This document shows positions 44,265-51,478 of a DNA stretch of 64,000 nucleotides, piece by piece; the first letter of the stretch is position 1, and the number at the start of each line of letters is the position of its first letter. A program made the translations under genes and the position numbers. Location of the stretch: positions 124,001 through 188,000 of the forward strand of contig NZ_JNIK01000002.1 of NCBI RefSeq assembly GCF_000701365.1. The letters are read 5' to 3'. This stretch comes from Blastococcus sp. URHD0036. Its GTDB lineage: Bacteria; Actinomycetota; Actinomycetes; Mycobacteriales; Geodermatophilaceae. The notes under the pieces were generated by a model, which worked only from the letters and a program-made list of their open reading frames with translations, did no database searches and was not told the origin of the DNA.

Positions 44265-45995
44265 ATGGACATGATGTACGAACGCAACGTCCCCATGAAG
44301 ACCCGCGACGGGGTGACTCTGCGCGCCAACGTCTGGCGCCCTGTGGAGGGGCAGGCGCCCACCCTGCTGATACGCACGGCGTACAGCAAGGACACCGCCT
44401 ACTTCGGCGGCACAGCCGGTGGCCACACCTCTCTGCTCACATACCTCAACGCCGGCTACGCCGTCGTCTGGCAGGACACCCGCGGCACCTACGACTCCGA
44501 CGGTGTCTTCGTCCCGATGGTCCACGAGAGCGCCGACGGTCAGGACACCGTCGCGTGGATCACCGAACAGGACTGGAGCGACGGGTCGGTCGGCACCTAC
44601 GGCGGCTCCTTCATGGGCATGACCCAATGGGCTCTGGCCACCGCCGACGCCCCCGGCCTGCGGGCCATCGCGCCCACCGCGGCCGCGGCGGACTGGCACT
44701 CGAAGCTCATCTACTCCCCGGGTGGCGCCCTGTCCCTGAGCCTCGTGACGTTCTGGGCCGCCGCGATGTACGCCGCCGAGGAACAGCGGTCCCTGCAGCG
44801 CGGTGAGACCTCTGACAACTCGGCGTTGATGCGGCTGGGCCCAGCGGCGATGGACCCGGTCTCGCTCAACCACGCCACACCCGTCGCCGACCTGCCGGTG
44901 CACGGACGAGGCCGCTGGCTCGACGACTGGCTGGCCCACCCCGACTACGACGAGTACTGGCGCGCAGTCGACCGGGCGGCACGAATCGAGCAGGTCACCG
45001 TCCCGGTGCTGTCCACCGGCGGCTGGTACGACATCAAGATCCACGGGCTGGTCACCGACTTCGTCCGGGTCCGGACGTCCGCCGGTTCCGAGCAGGCCCG
45101 GGAGGAGTCCCGGCTGGTCATCGGACCGTGGGACCACCTCAACTGGACCGGGCACTACCCCGTCCGCTCCTTCGGACCGCTCGCCGCCGTCGACCTCACC
45201 GCCTCACACCTCGAGTTCTTCGACCAGCACCTCAAGGGCACGCCTCCCCCGGCGCCGGCGCCGCGGGTACGGATCTTCGTCATGGGCATCGACCAGTGGC
45301 GCGACGAGACCGACTGGCCGCTGCCGGACACGCGGTACACCGACTACCACCTGGCCAGCGGCGGCGCGGCCAACACCCGCGACGGCGACGGCACCCTCGA
45401 ACTCGACGCACCGACCACCGACGGCAGCGACACGTTCCGGTACGACCCCCGGAACCCGGTGCCGACCGCGGGCGGCTCGCTGCTGCCGCCCGGCCCCGGC
45501 CTCGAGCTCGGGCCGGTGGACCAATGCGTGGTCGACGGCCGCGACGACGTCCTCTGCTACAGCACCGCGGTCCTGACCGAGCCCGTGGAGGTCACCGGGT
45601 TCGTCGAGTTGAAGGTGTTCGTCTCCTCCACCGCGGTGGACACCGACATCACCGCCAAGCTCGTCGACGTCTTCCCCGACGGCCGCGCCATCAATCTGTG
45701 CGACGGCATCCTCCGGCTGCGCTACCGCAACAGCCTGTCCGAGCCCGAGCTGATGGCCCCCGGCGAGGTCTACGAGGTCACCGTCCCGATGTCGGTCACC
45801 TCCAACGTGTTCCTCCCCGGGCACCGCATCCGCCTGGACGTGTCAGGGAGCAATTTCCCGCACTACGACCGCAACTCGAACACCGGCGGGGTCATCTCCT
45901 CCGAGGCGCTGGAGGACATGGTCGTCGCCGACACCACCGTCCACCACGGCGGAGCCCGACCCAGCCGCCTCGTCCTGCCCATCATCAACCGGTGA
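44265..45995 (+). CDS. CocE/NonD family X-Pro dipeptidyl-peptidase-like hydrolase (2)
   Basis: A 576-residue paralog of the preceding gene, aligning along its whole length (compare VRIFVMGIDQWRDETDWPLP with VRIFVMGIDRWRDEQDWPLP). The nucleophile segment is GTYGGSFMGMTQW and GPWDH is conserved. Start ATG 44265 sits behind CGAGGAGAG. The substrate-pocket region (about residues 130-230) is the part that differs most, so the pair has probably diverged in specificity. A hairpin follows the stop. Confidence 0.93.
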   Translation: MDMMYERNVPMKTRDGVTLRANVWRPVEGQAPTLLIRTAYSKDTAYFGGTAGGHTSLLTYLNAGYAVVWQDTRGTYDSDGVFVPMVHESADGQDTVAWITEQDWSDGSVGTYGGSFMGMTQWALATADAPGLRAIAPTAAAADWHSKLIYSPGGALSLSLVTFWAAAMYAAEEQRSLQRGETSDNSALMRLGPAAMDPVSLNHATPVADLPVHGRGRWLDDWLAHPDYDEYWRAVDRAARIEQVTVPVLSTGGWYDIKIHGLVTDFVRVRTSAGSEQAREESRLVIGPWDHLNWTGHYPVRSFGPLAAVDLTASHLEFFDQHLKGTPPPAPAPRVRIFVMGIDQWRDETDWPLPDTRYTDYHLASGGAANTRDGDGTLELDAPTTDGSDTFRYDPRNPVPTAGGSLLPPGPGLELGPVDQCVVDGRDDVLCYSTAVLTEPVEVTGFVELKVFVSSTAVDTDITAKLVDVFPDGRAINLCDGILRLRYRNSLSEPELMAPGEVYEVTVPMSVTSNVFLPGHRIRLDVSGSNFPHYDRNSNTGGVISSEALEDMVVADTTVHHGGARPSRLVLPIINR

Positions 45996-46000
45996 CCTAC

Positions 46001-46022
46001 GCCCGCGCCCACGGGCGTGGGC
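46001..46022 (+). terminator. Hairpin downstream of the second CocE gene
   Basis: GCCCGCGCC (46001-46009) pairs with GGCGTGGGC (46014-46022) with one G-U pair, six bases after the stop. It is followed by a G-rich stretch with three tandem GGCGTCCGGGG-like units up to about 46055, which may pause polymerase. The next gene has its own start signals at 46120. Confidence 0.45.
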
Positions 46023-46119
46023 GGTCGGGGGGGGCGTCCGGGGGCGTCCGGGGGCGAGCCTCACCTCCGCCGGCCGCTTCCTGACCCCGGCCCCCAGCCC
46101 GACCGACGAGGAGCCCGAC

Positions 46120-47232
46120 ATGCCCGCCCTGCCCACCGACCCCGTCGAGCAGCTGCGACGACGCGCCGAACAGGAGGTCGCCGCGGGCAACATCCCGTCC
46201 TGCCAGTTCGCACTGGCCCGCGACGGTGAGGTGCTCGTCCAGGAGACCATCGGGGCGCCGGACAGCAGCCGGTACACGATCTTCTCCGCCACGAAGCCCA
46301 TCGTCGCCTCCGTGATCTGGCAGTTGATCGCCGAGGGTGAGCTCGATCCAGCCGAGCCGGTGAGCACCTGGTGGCCGGGCTTCGCGCAGAACGGAAAGGA
46401 CGGCGTCACCCTGGACCACCTGCTGCTGCACACCGCCGGCTTTCCCCACGCCCAGCTGGACTGGTCCACCATGGGCGACCGGGAAGCGCGGGTGAAGCAG
46501 ATGGAGGCGTGGACGCTGATCTCGGCTCCGGGGTCGAGCTACGTCTACCACGGGCTGTCCGCGCACTGGGTGCTGGCCGAGCTCATCACACTGCGCACCG
46601 GACTGGACCACCGCGCCGCCGTCCGCGAACGCGTCCTGGACCCCCTCGGACTGGACCGCCTCGAGCTCGGTGTACCCCCGGAGCGCGGGCACGACGTCCG
46701 GCCGCTACAGCTGATCGGCCGGCAGCTGAGCAGGGCCGAGTTCGCCGAGTCCCTGGGCCTGGACTTCGAGATACCCGAGGGCGCGCTGGTGGACCTGCCG
46801 CCGTTCAACGAGCCGGAGGCGCGGGCGGCAGGTGTGCCCGGTGCGGGTGCGGTGTCCGACGCTCGGAGCCTCGCGCTGTTCCACCAGGCCCTGCTGCACA
46901 ACACGAGCCGCCTCTGGGATCCCGCCGTCCTGGCCGATGTGACCGGCAACGTGCGGAACCGGCTGCCCGACGCGTTCGGCATTCCGGCGATGCGCACTCG
47001 GGGCCTGGAGACGTCCGGGGACGGCCCCGGCGCAGCTGCCCGGATCGGGATGGGGAGCACCTCGCCGGGGACGTTCGGGCACCCCGGCGCCGCCGGCCAG
47101 CTCGCCTGGACCGACCCGGCCAACGGGCTGACCTTCGTGTTCCTCACCGACGGCGCTGACCAGAACCCCGCTCAGGAGTTCCAGCGCAGCATCGACCTGT
47201 GCCGGCTGGCCGCCGCCTGCGGTTCCGTGTGA
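46120..47232 (+). CDS. Serine hydrolase, beta-lactamase/esterase class C-like
   Basis: A 370-residue penicillin-binding-protein-like hydrolase. The SxxK motif is FSATKPIV (nucleophile Ser near residue 55) and the second motif Tyr lies in YVYHGLSAHW; the C-terminal GHPGAAGQLAWTDP supplies the third (HxG-type) motif. No signal peptide, so it works in the cytoplasm and is more likely an esterase (EstB-like) than a drug-inactivating lactamase. Its stop overlaps a GTG that begins a broken rhamnosidase gene, showing the two once formed an operon. Confidence 0.9.
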   Translation: MPALPTDPVEQLRRRAEQEVAAGNIPSCQFALARDGEVLVQETIGAPDSSRYTIFSATKPIVASVIWQLIAEGELDPAEPVSTWWPGFAQNGKDGVTLDHLLLHTAGFPHAQLDWSTMGDREARVKQMEAWTLISAPGSSYVYHGLSAHWVLAELITLRTGLDHRAAVRERVLDPLGLDRLELGVPPERGHDVRPLQLIGRQLSRAEFAESLGLDFEIPEGALVDLPPFNEPEARAAGVPGAGAVSDARSLALFHQALLHNTSRLWDPAVLADVTGNVRNRLPDAFGIPAMRTRGLETSGDGPGAAARIGMGSTSPGTFGHPGAAGQLAWTDPANGLTFVFLTDGADQNPAQEFQRSIDLCRLAAACGSV

Positions 47233-47550
47233 CCACCGGCCCCCGCCGCCCGCGCGTCGAGCACCGCGACGACTCGCTGGGCATCCGGACCCGGACCCCG
47301 CGGCTGTCCTGGCAGCTAGCGGACGGCGCCCGCACGCAGGGGGGTATCAGCTACGGGCGGACAACGGCTGGGAGCTGGGATCGACGGCGATCGCAGCCTG
47401 CTGGTCCCCTACGTCGGACCACCGCTGCGGTCGGGGACAGCAGGTGCGGTGGAGTGTGCGCGTCCGCACCGACCTCGGGGAGAGCCCCTGGGCGCCGGAC
47501 TGCTCGTTCGAGAGCGGGCTGCTCGGCGGGGCGGACTGGCAGTCCTCGTG
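47229..47550 (+). pseudogene. GH78 alpha-L-rhamnosidase, N-terminal remnant
   Basis: Begins at GTG 47229 overlapping the serine hydrolase stop. The first frame reads RPRVEHRDDSLGIRTRTPRL, the typical N-terminus of family 78 rhamnosidases (LGI..PRLSWQL). At about 47340 the sense continues in another frame (YQLRADNGWELGSTAI), and after a second shift as QVRWSVRVRTDLGESPWAP and FESGLLGGADW, which are also GH78-like. So at least two frameshifts are present and everything after about 47550 (roughly 800 residues) is gone, replaced by the IS110-type sequence. The island once encoded a rhamnosidase. Confidence 0.75.
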
Positions 47551-47782
47551 ATCGAACCCGCGCGACAGCCGCAGGGTCCTCCCGAGTACGAGCTCCGGGA
47601 TCAGCAGATCTGAGTCCTGCGATCGGCGCCCTTGCGGAAAGGTGAGGGAACGCCGCCTCCCCCCGCGACAGTCGCGAGGTCGCGGCCCAAGGGTTGGCGT
47701 CGAGCCCGGCGGGCCGGTGCTGCAGGCGCGCGTCAGCGCGGGGGCGGGCGAAGCCAGTCCGCAGTAGTTCTGCAGTAGTGCT

Positions 47783-48796
47783 TCAGGCGGCCTGGTCGAG
47801 GACCACGGTGTGACCGAGGCGCTCGAGCTGGGCGACCAGGCGGCGGGCGTGGGCCTGCCGTTGCGGCGGGCCAGCCACTCAGGTGCGAGGTCCTGGTAGG
47901 GCTCGTCGCGGGTGAGCATCCAGTAGGCCGAGACGAGGATCGAGTGGCCGACCGCCAGCTGGGCGCGGGCCATGCCGCGGCGGCTGGTCAGGCGGGCGTG
48001 CTGGGCGGCCAGGCAGTTGGCGCCCCTCATACGCCCGACCGACCCGGCGGCCTCGACCAGCATCGCGGTCAGCCACTTGTTGCCGTGCGGCGGCCGCACC
48101 GGATACCGCTTGCCCGCAGACTCCCGCGTTCCTGGAGCGACCCCGGCCCAGGAGGCCAGGTGCTCCGGCGTCGGGAATCGAGACATGTCTGCGCCGGTCT
48201 CGGCGATGATCACTTGCGCGACCTTCTCCCCGACTCCCGGGATCGTCTGCGGCAGCTCCGGCTGGTGCGCCCAGGGCTCGAACGCCGTGGCGATGACCGT
48301 GCTTGGCTCAGCCAGCGCGGTCTCGATCGCCTCGATTCGGCTCAGCATGGAGCGGGCAAGCTGCGCGTGCTGGGCGTCGAAAGTGCCCGGTCAGCGCTTC
48401 GGTCAGGGCTGGGATCTTGCGGCGCATCGTGCCCTTGGCCGAGTCCGCCAGCACCCGCGGATCGCTCTCCCCGTTGATCAGCGCGCCCAGCATGGCGCGG
48501 GCCGAGACGCTGGTCAGGCTCGCTGCGACCGAGGAGAGCTTGACCGAGGCGTCTTCGAGCATCGACTCCAGTCGGGTGATCTCTCGGGTGCGGTCGGCCA
48601 TCAGCTGCACCCGGTAGCGGGTCAGCATCCGCAGCCGGCGGATGTGCGGTGGTGGCACGAACGACGGCCGCAGCAGCCCGCACTCCAGCAGCTGCGCGAT
48701 CCACTCAGCGTCCTTGACGTCGGTCTTGCGCCGCGAGATCGACTTGATGGGCGCGGTGTTGACCAGCCAGACCTCCATCACCGGCAAGCGGTGCAA
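47783..48796 (-). pseudogene. IS110-family transposase, truncated and frameshifted
   Basis: From 48796 leftwards: KTDVKDAEWIAQLLECGLLR, the middle of the RuvC-like (DEDD) domain; RYRVQLMADRTREITRLE; then after a one-base shift near 48380 DAQHAQLARSMLSRIEAIE; the transposase_20 domain IPGVGEKVAQVIIAETGADM and SWAGVAPGTRESAGKR; and after another shift near 47855 the tail RLVAQLERLGHTVVLDQAA. The first about 100 residues including the initial catalytic Asp are missing. Not functional. Confidence 0.8.
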
Positions 48797-48908
48797 TCAA
48801 GATCGCAAGCGGGCACACCTCTTGCATCTTCGGTCGGGCCAACTCGTTGTGACGAGTAGCCGGCGCTGATATTGGCTGTCATGCGGCGGCTCACGGGACG
48901 ATCTCGCC

Positions 48909-49436
48909 ATGGGCAAGCGACAGCGTGAGGACCCGGACGTCCTGCACCGCAAGGCGCAGATCGCCATCCTTTCCGGCCTAGCCGACGGCATCGATGACGC
49001 ATTCGAGCTCATCCTCTCGGTCCGCCCGTTCGACGTCCGCGGCCTGTTCACGCCGGATGTCGCGCTGTTCGACGTGGCGGCAACGGCGCTCGGTCTGGCC
49101 TGCCCGCCGGGCAGTGAGCGACTGGAGTACGAGGGGCTGACAGATCGCTACCTGGCTGACCTGATGCTCGACGGCCGCACCGTTCGCCACCGGACCCAGT
49201 ACGCCATCTATGCGGCCGCCTGCATGCGCGGCGGGCTGCATCCCGACCTGCTGATGGAGGCCGGCGGCTGGGAGCCGCCGCTCTGGACGTACGCCGTCTC
49301 GGCGGTTGTCCTCTACTGCCGCGCCGCCGCGGAACGCCTCGACCTGCCGACAGCGGCGATCGCCCTGCGTGTCGCTGACGAGCTCGGCCTCGAGCTGCCC
49401 ACCGCCGGAGGGGCATCCGAGCAACTCCTGCCGTAG
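48909..49436 (+). CDS. Hypothetical protein, unknown function
   Basis: A 175-residue soluble, mostly helical, acidic protein from ATG 48909 (MGKRQREDPDVLHRKAQIAI). I do not recognise a domain. Features: several Cys (positions about 84, 109 and 136 in ALGLACPPG, AAACMRGG and VLYCRAA), the segment LTDRYLADLMLDGRTVRHRTQY, no signal peptide or membrane helix. It looks like a genuine gene (consistent high-GC codon pattern, no frame breaks). It sits 210 bases upstream of the excisionase/integrase pair and could be part of the element's own module. Confidence 0.65.
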   Translation: MGKRQREDPDVLHRKAQIAILSGLADGIDDAFELILSVRPFDVRGLFTPDVALFDVAATALGLACPPGSERLEYEGLTDRYLADLMLDGRTVRHRTQYAIYAAACMRGGLHPDLLMEAGGWEPPLWTYAVSAVVLYCRAAAERLDLPTAAIALRVADELGLELPTAGGASEQLLP

Positions 49437-49646
49437 CTCTGCGCGGGACCGGCGACAGGAGAAGCGCAGGCCCCCCGGGGCCGCAGGACCTACGCAGGCC
49501 TGAACAGGAGAAGGTCTGGAGGCTTCGACGAGCAGCCAACCACGCTCCCGTCCGGGCTGGAGAAGTGCGCTCCTGACACTGGAGAAGCACCGGCGACCCG
49601 TCGGCCATCGTGAGCTGGACATTGCTGACGCCGGAGAGGCCTGGCC

Positions 49647-49862
49647 ATGACCGACGACTCACGAGACGCATCGCTGCTGACTCTCACCGAGGCGGCCACC
49701 GTTCTTCGCACACCCGTGGCCACCCTGCGCTACTGGCGGCACCTCGGCATCGGACCCGCCGGATTCCGCTTGGGCCGGCGCGTGCTGTACCGCCGGCAAG
49801 ACCTCGACCGGTGGATCGAGGAGCAACGCACCGCCGAGGCGGTCGACCGGCCACGGCGCTGA
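49647..49862 (+). CDS. Excisionase-like helix-turn-helix protein (MerR/AlpA type)
   Basis: A 71-residue protein. The winged-helix motif LTLTEAATVLRTPVATLRYW, then GPAGFRLGRRVLYRRQDLDRWIEE, is the standard form of small DNA-binding excisionases that sit beside tyrosine integrases in actinobacterial elements (pSAM2 Xis-like). ATG 49647 gives the family's normal length. Order xis-int-att is preserved with the integrase 158 bases downstream. Confidence 0.88.
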   Translation: MTDDSRDASLLTLTEAATVLRTPVATLRYWRHLGIGPAGFRLGRRVLYRRQDLDRWIEEQRTAEAVDRPRR

Positions 49863-50020
49863 CACCCGAGGAAGGCACCGACGCGGCGTCATCCACAGGC
49901 ACGCCGCCGTCCCCAGATCAACCCGGGACTCGACCACGGTGACCTGCCCGACCGCAGGCTGACAGATCCCGGTCATCCGCACGCCGCCCACAGCCGGGTC
50001 CGACGCTGAGGGGACGAGAC

Positions 50021-51166
50021 ATGCCGAGGCCGCCGCTGGCCGTGGGGACCTTCGGCAAGGTCAACTTCCTCGTCCTGGGCAAGGGTCGGGTGCGGGCGCA
50101 GGTCGGCTTCCGCGACTTCGACGGCCGCCGCCGCTCGGTCAGCCGCTTCGGGCGGACCAAGGCCGAGGCTGAGCGCCGCCTGCGGGCCGCGCTGCGCGAC
50201 CGGGACAGCGCCCCTGACGAGGGGAACAGCAGCGACAGCCGGCTCGCCACTGTGGCCACCGCCTGGCTGGCGGAGGTCGACGACAGCGATCTGGCCACCG
50301 GCACCAAGCGGCTGTACCGCTTCGCCGTCCAGAGCTACGTCCTCCCGGGCATCGGTCAGCTCCGGCTGCGGGAGATCACCGTGCCCGCCGTCGACCGGCT
50401 GCTGACCGCCGTCCGCACGAGCCACGGCGCCGGCGCCGCGAAGTCCGCCCGCTCCGTGCTGTCCGGCATCCTCGCGGAGGCGGTCCGCCGCGGGGCCATC
50501 CCGACGAACCCGGTGCGGGAGGTCGGCTCCCGCCGCGCTCACCGCCGGCCGACGGCGGGGCCACGCGCCCTGACGGTCGACGAGGAACGCCAGCTGCGCG
50601 AGCGGCTCGCCGCCGACGACGAGACGGTCAAGCTCGACCTCCCGGATCTGGTCGACTTCATGCTCGGCACGGGCGTGCGCATCGGAGAGGCCTGCGCGGT
50701 CCGTTGGGCCGCCGTCGACCTCGATGCGGCGACGCTGCGCGTCGAAGCGACCTTGATCCGCGTACCCGGCCGCGGCCTGGCCATCCAGGAGGCGCCGAAG
50801 ACCACCGCCGGCCGGCGCACCATCGCCCTGCCGGCCTTCGTCGTGGACCTGCTCCGCCGCCGTCGGGCGCAGGTGTCCACGGCCGACGGCTCGGAGGTGG
50901 CCTTCCCCAGCCCGACCGGTCGGCTGCGGGATCCGCACAACACCAGCAGCAATCTGCGTCAGGCGCTGAATCGAGCCGGCTTCGAGTGGGTGACCTCGCA
51001 TGTGTTCCGCAAGACGGTGGCGACGCGGCTCGACGAGGCGGGGCTGTCGGCCCGCCAGATCGCCGACCACCTCGGCCACAACCGGCCGAGCCTGACCCAG
51101 GACGTCTACATGGGCCGGGGCCTGGCCGCTCCGGAGGCGGCGGCAGCGCTCGAGCGCGGCCGCTAG
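50021..51166 (+). CDS. Tyrosine recombinase/integrase 1
   Basis: A 381-residue integrase. N-terminal arm-binding part (PLAVGTFGKVNFLVLGKGRV, RAQVGFRDFDGRRRSVSRFG), SAM-like core-binding domain, then the catalytic domain with Arg in LGTGVRIGEACAVRW, HxxR in TSHVFRKTVATR, LGHNRPS and the nucleophile Tyr in DVYMGRG. All catalytic residues are present. The tRNA-Asn repeat lies 123 bases downstream, the expected place for its att site, so this is the likely recombinase for the 40-kb island. Confidence 0.93.
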   Translation: MPRPPLAVGTFGKVNFLVLGKGRVRAQVGFRDFDGRRRSVSRFGRTKAEAERRLRAALRDRDSAPDEGNSSDSRLATVATAWLAEVDDSDLATGTKRLYRFAVQSYVLPGIGQLRLREITVPAVDRLLTAVRTSHGAGAAKSARSVLSGILAEAVRRGAIPTNPVREVGSRRAHRRPTAGPRALTVDEERQLRERLAADDETVKLDLPDLVDFMLGTGVRIGEACAVRWAAVDLDAATLRVEATLIRVPGRGLAIQEAPKTTAGRRTIALPAFVVDLLRRRRAQVSTADGSEVAFPSPTGRLRDPHNTSSNLRQALNRAGFEWVTSHVFRKTVATRLDEAGLSARQIADHLGHNRPSLTQDVYMGRGLAAPEAAAALERGR

Positions 51167-51288
51167 TCAGCGTCGGGCGAAGGGCGATCCACCGGGGCCG
51201 CGGGCAAGCAAGGCCGTGACGAATCTTCGTCGTTTGTTCGTCGTAGCGGCCGGTGCGGCGGGGCGCTCAAGCGCCTGACCTGCGGAGA

Positions 51289-51325
51289 TGCTCCCCCGAC
51301 TGGACTCGAACCAGTAACCCTGCGA
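51289..51325 (-). repeat. Right copy of 37-bp direct repeat: tRNA-Asn 3' fragment, probable attR
   Basis: Identical to 11248-11284. On the minus strand, similarity to tRNA-Asn continues beyond the repeat: the 5' side of the anticodon stem with CT (GTGCGACT, plus-strand 51332-51339) is still present, but the loop between the stem arms (51326-51333) is 8 bases and has no GTT anticodon. The D-arm and 5' acceptor strand (TCCCCCG) are absent, so this is not a working tRNA. Located between two integrase genes. Confidence 0.82.
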
Positions 51326-51478
51326 TTCCCTAGTCGCACCTGGCCGGTACACACCGCCGCGTCCCACGACTGGCCTCTGAGCACTGCATATGCGGAACCG
51401 CTCAAGCCGCTGTGGACCCTTGCGCTCCCCTGTTGACCGTCATTTTCTGCGGGTAAAGTGTGGGTAAGCTGCGGGCCC

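Noticed and set aside
46023-46055. G-rich tandem units as a CRISPR or minisatellite array
   Set aside because: Only three short units of about 11 bases; more likely low-complexity sequence after a terminator hairpin. No CRISPR array is seen anywhere in the window.
47229-48859. Functional IS110 element
   Set aside because: The transposase lacks its N-terminal catalytic part and has at least two frameshifts.
11248-51325. Integrative conjugative element or prophage
   Set aside because: No relaxase, FtsK/TraB-like translocase, type IV secretion, replication or phage structural genes were found in the cargo, so only the term genomic island is supported.
51289-51375. Possible complete tRNA-Asn gene at the right repeat
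   Set aside because: No 5' acceptor strand (TCCCCCG) or D-arm is present and the anticodon loop has 8 bases without GTT, so only a 3' fragment remains.
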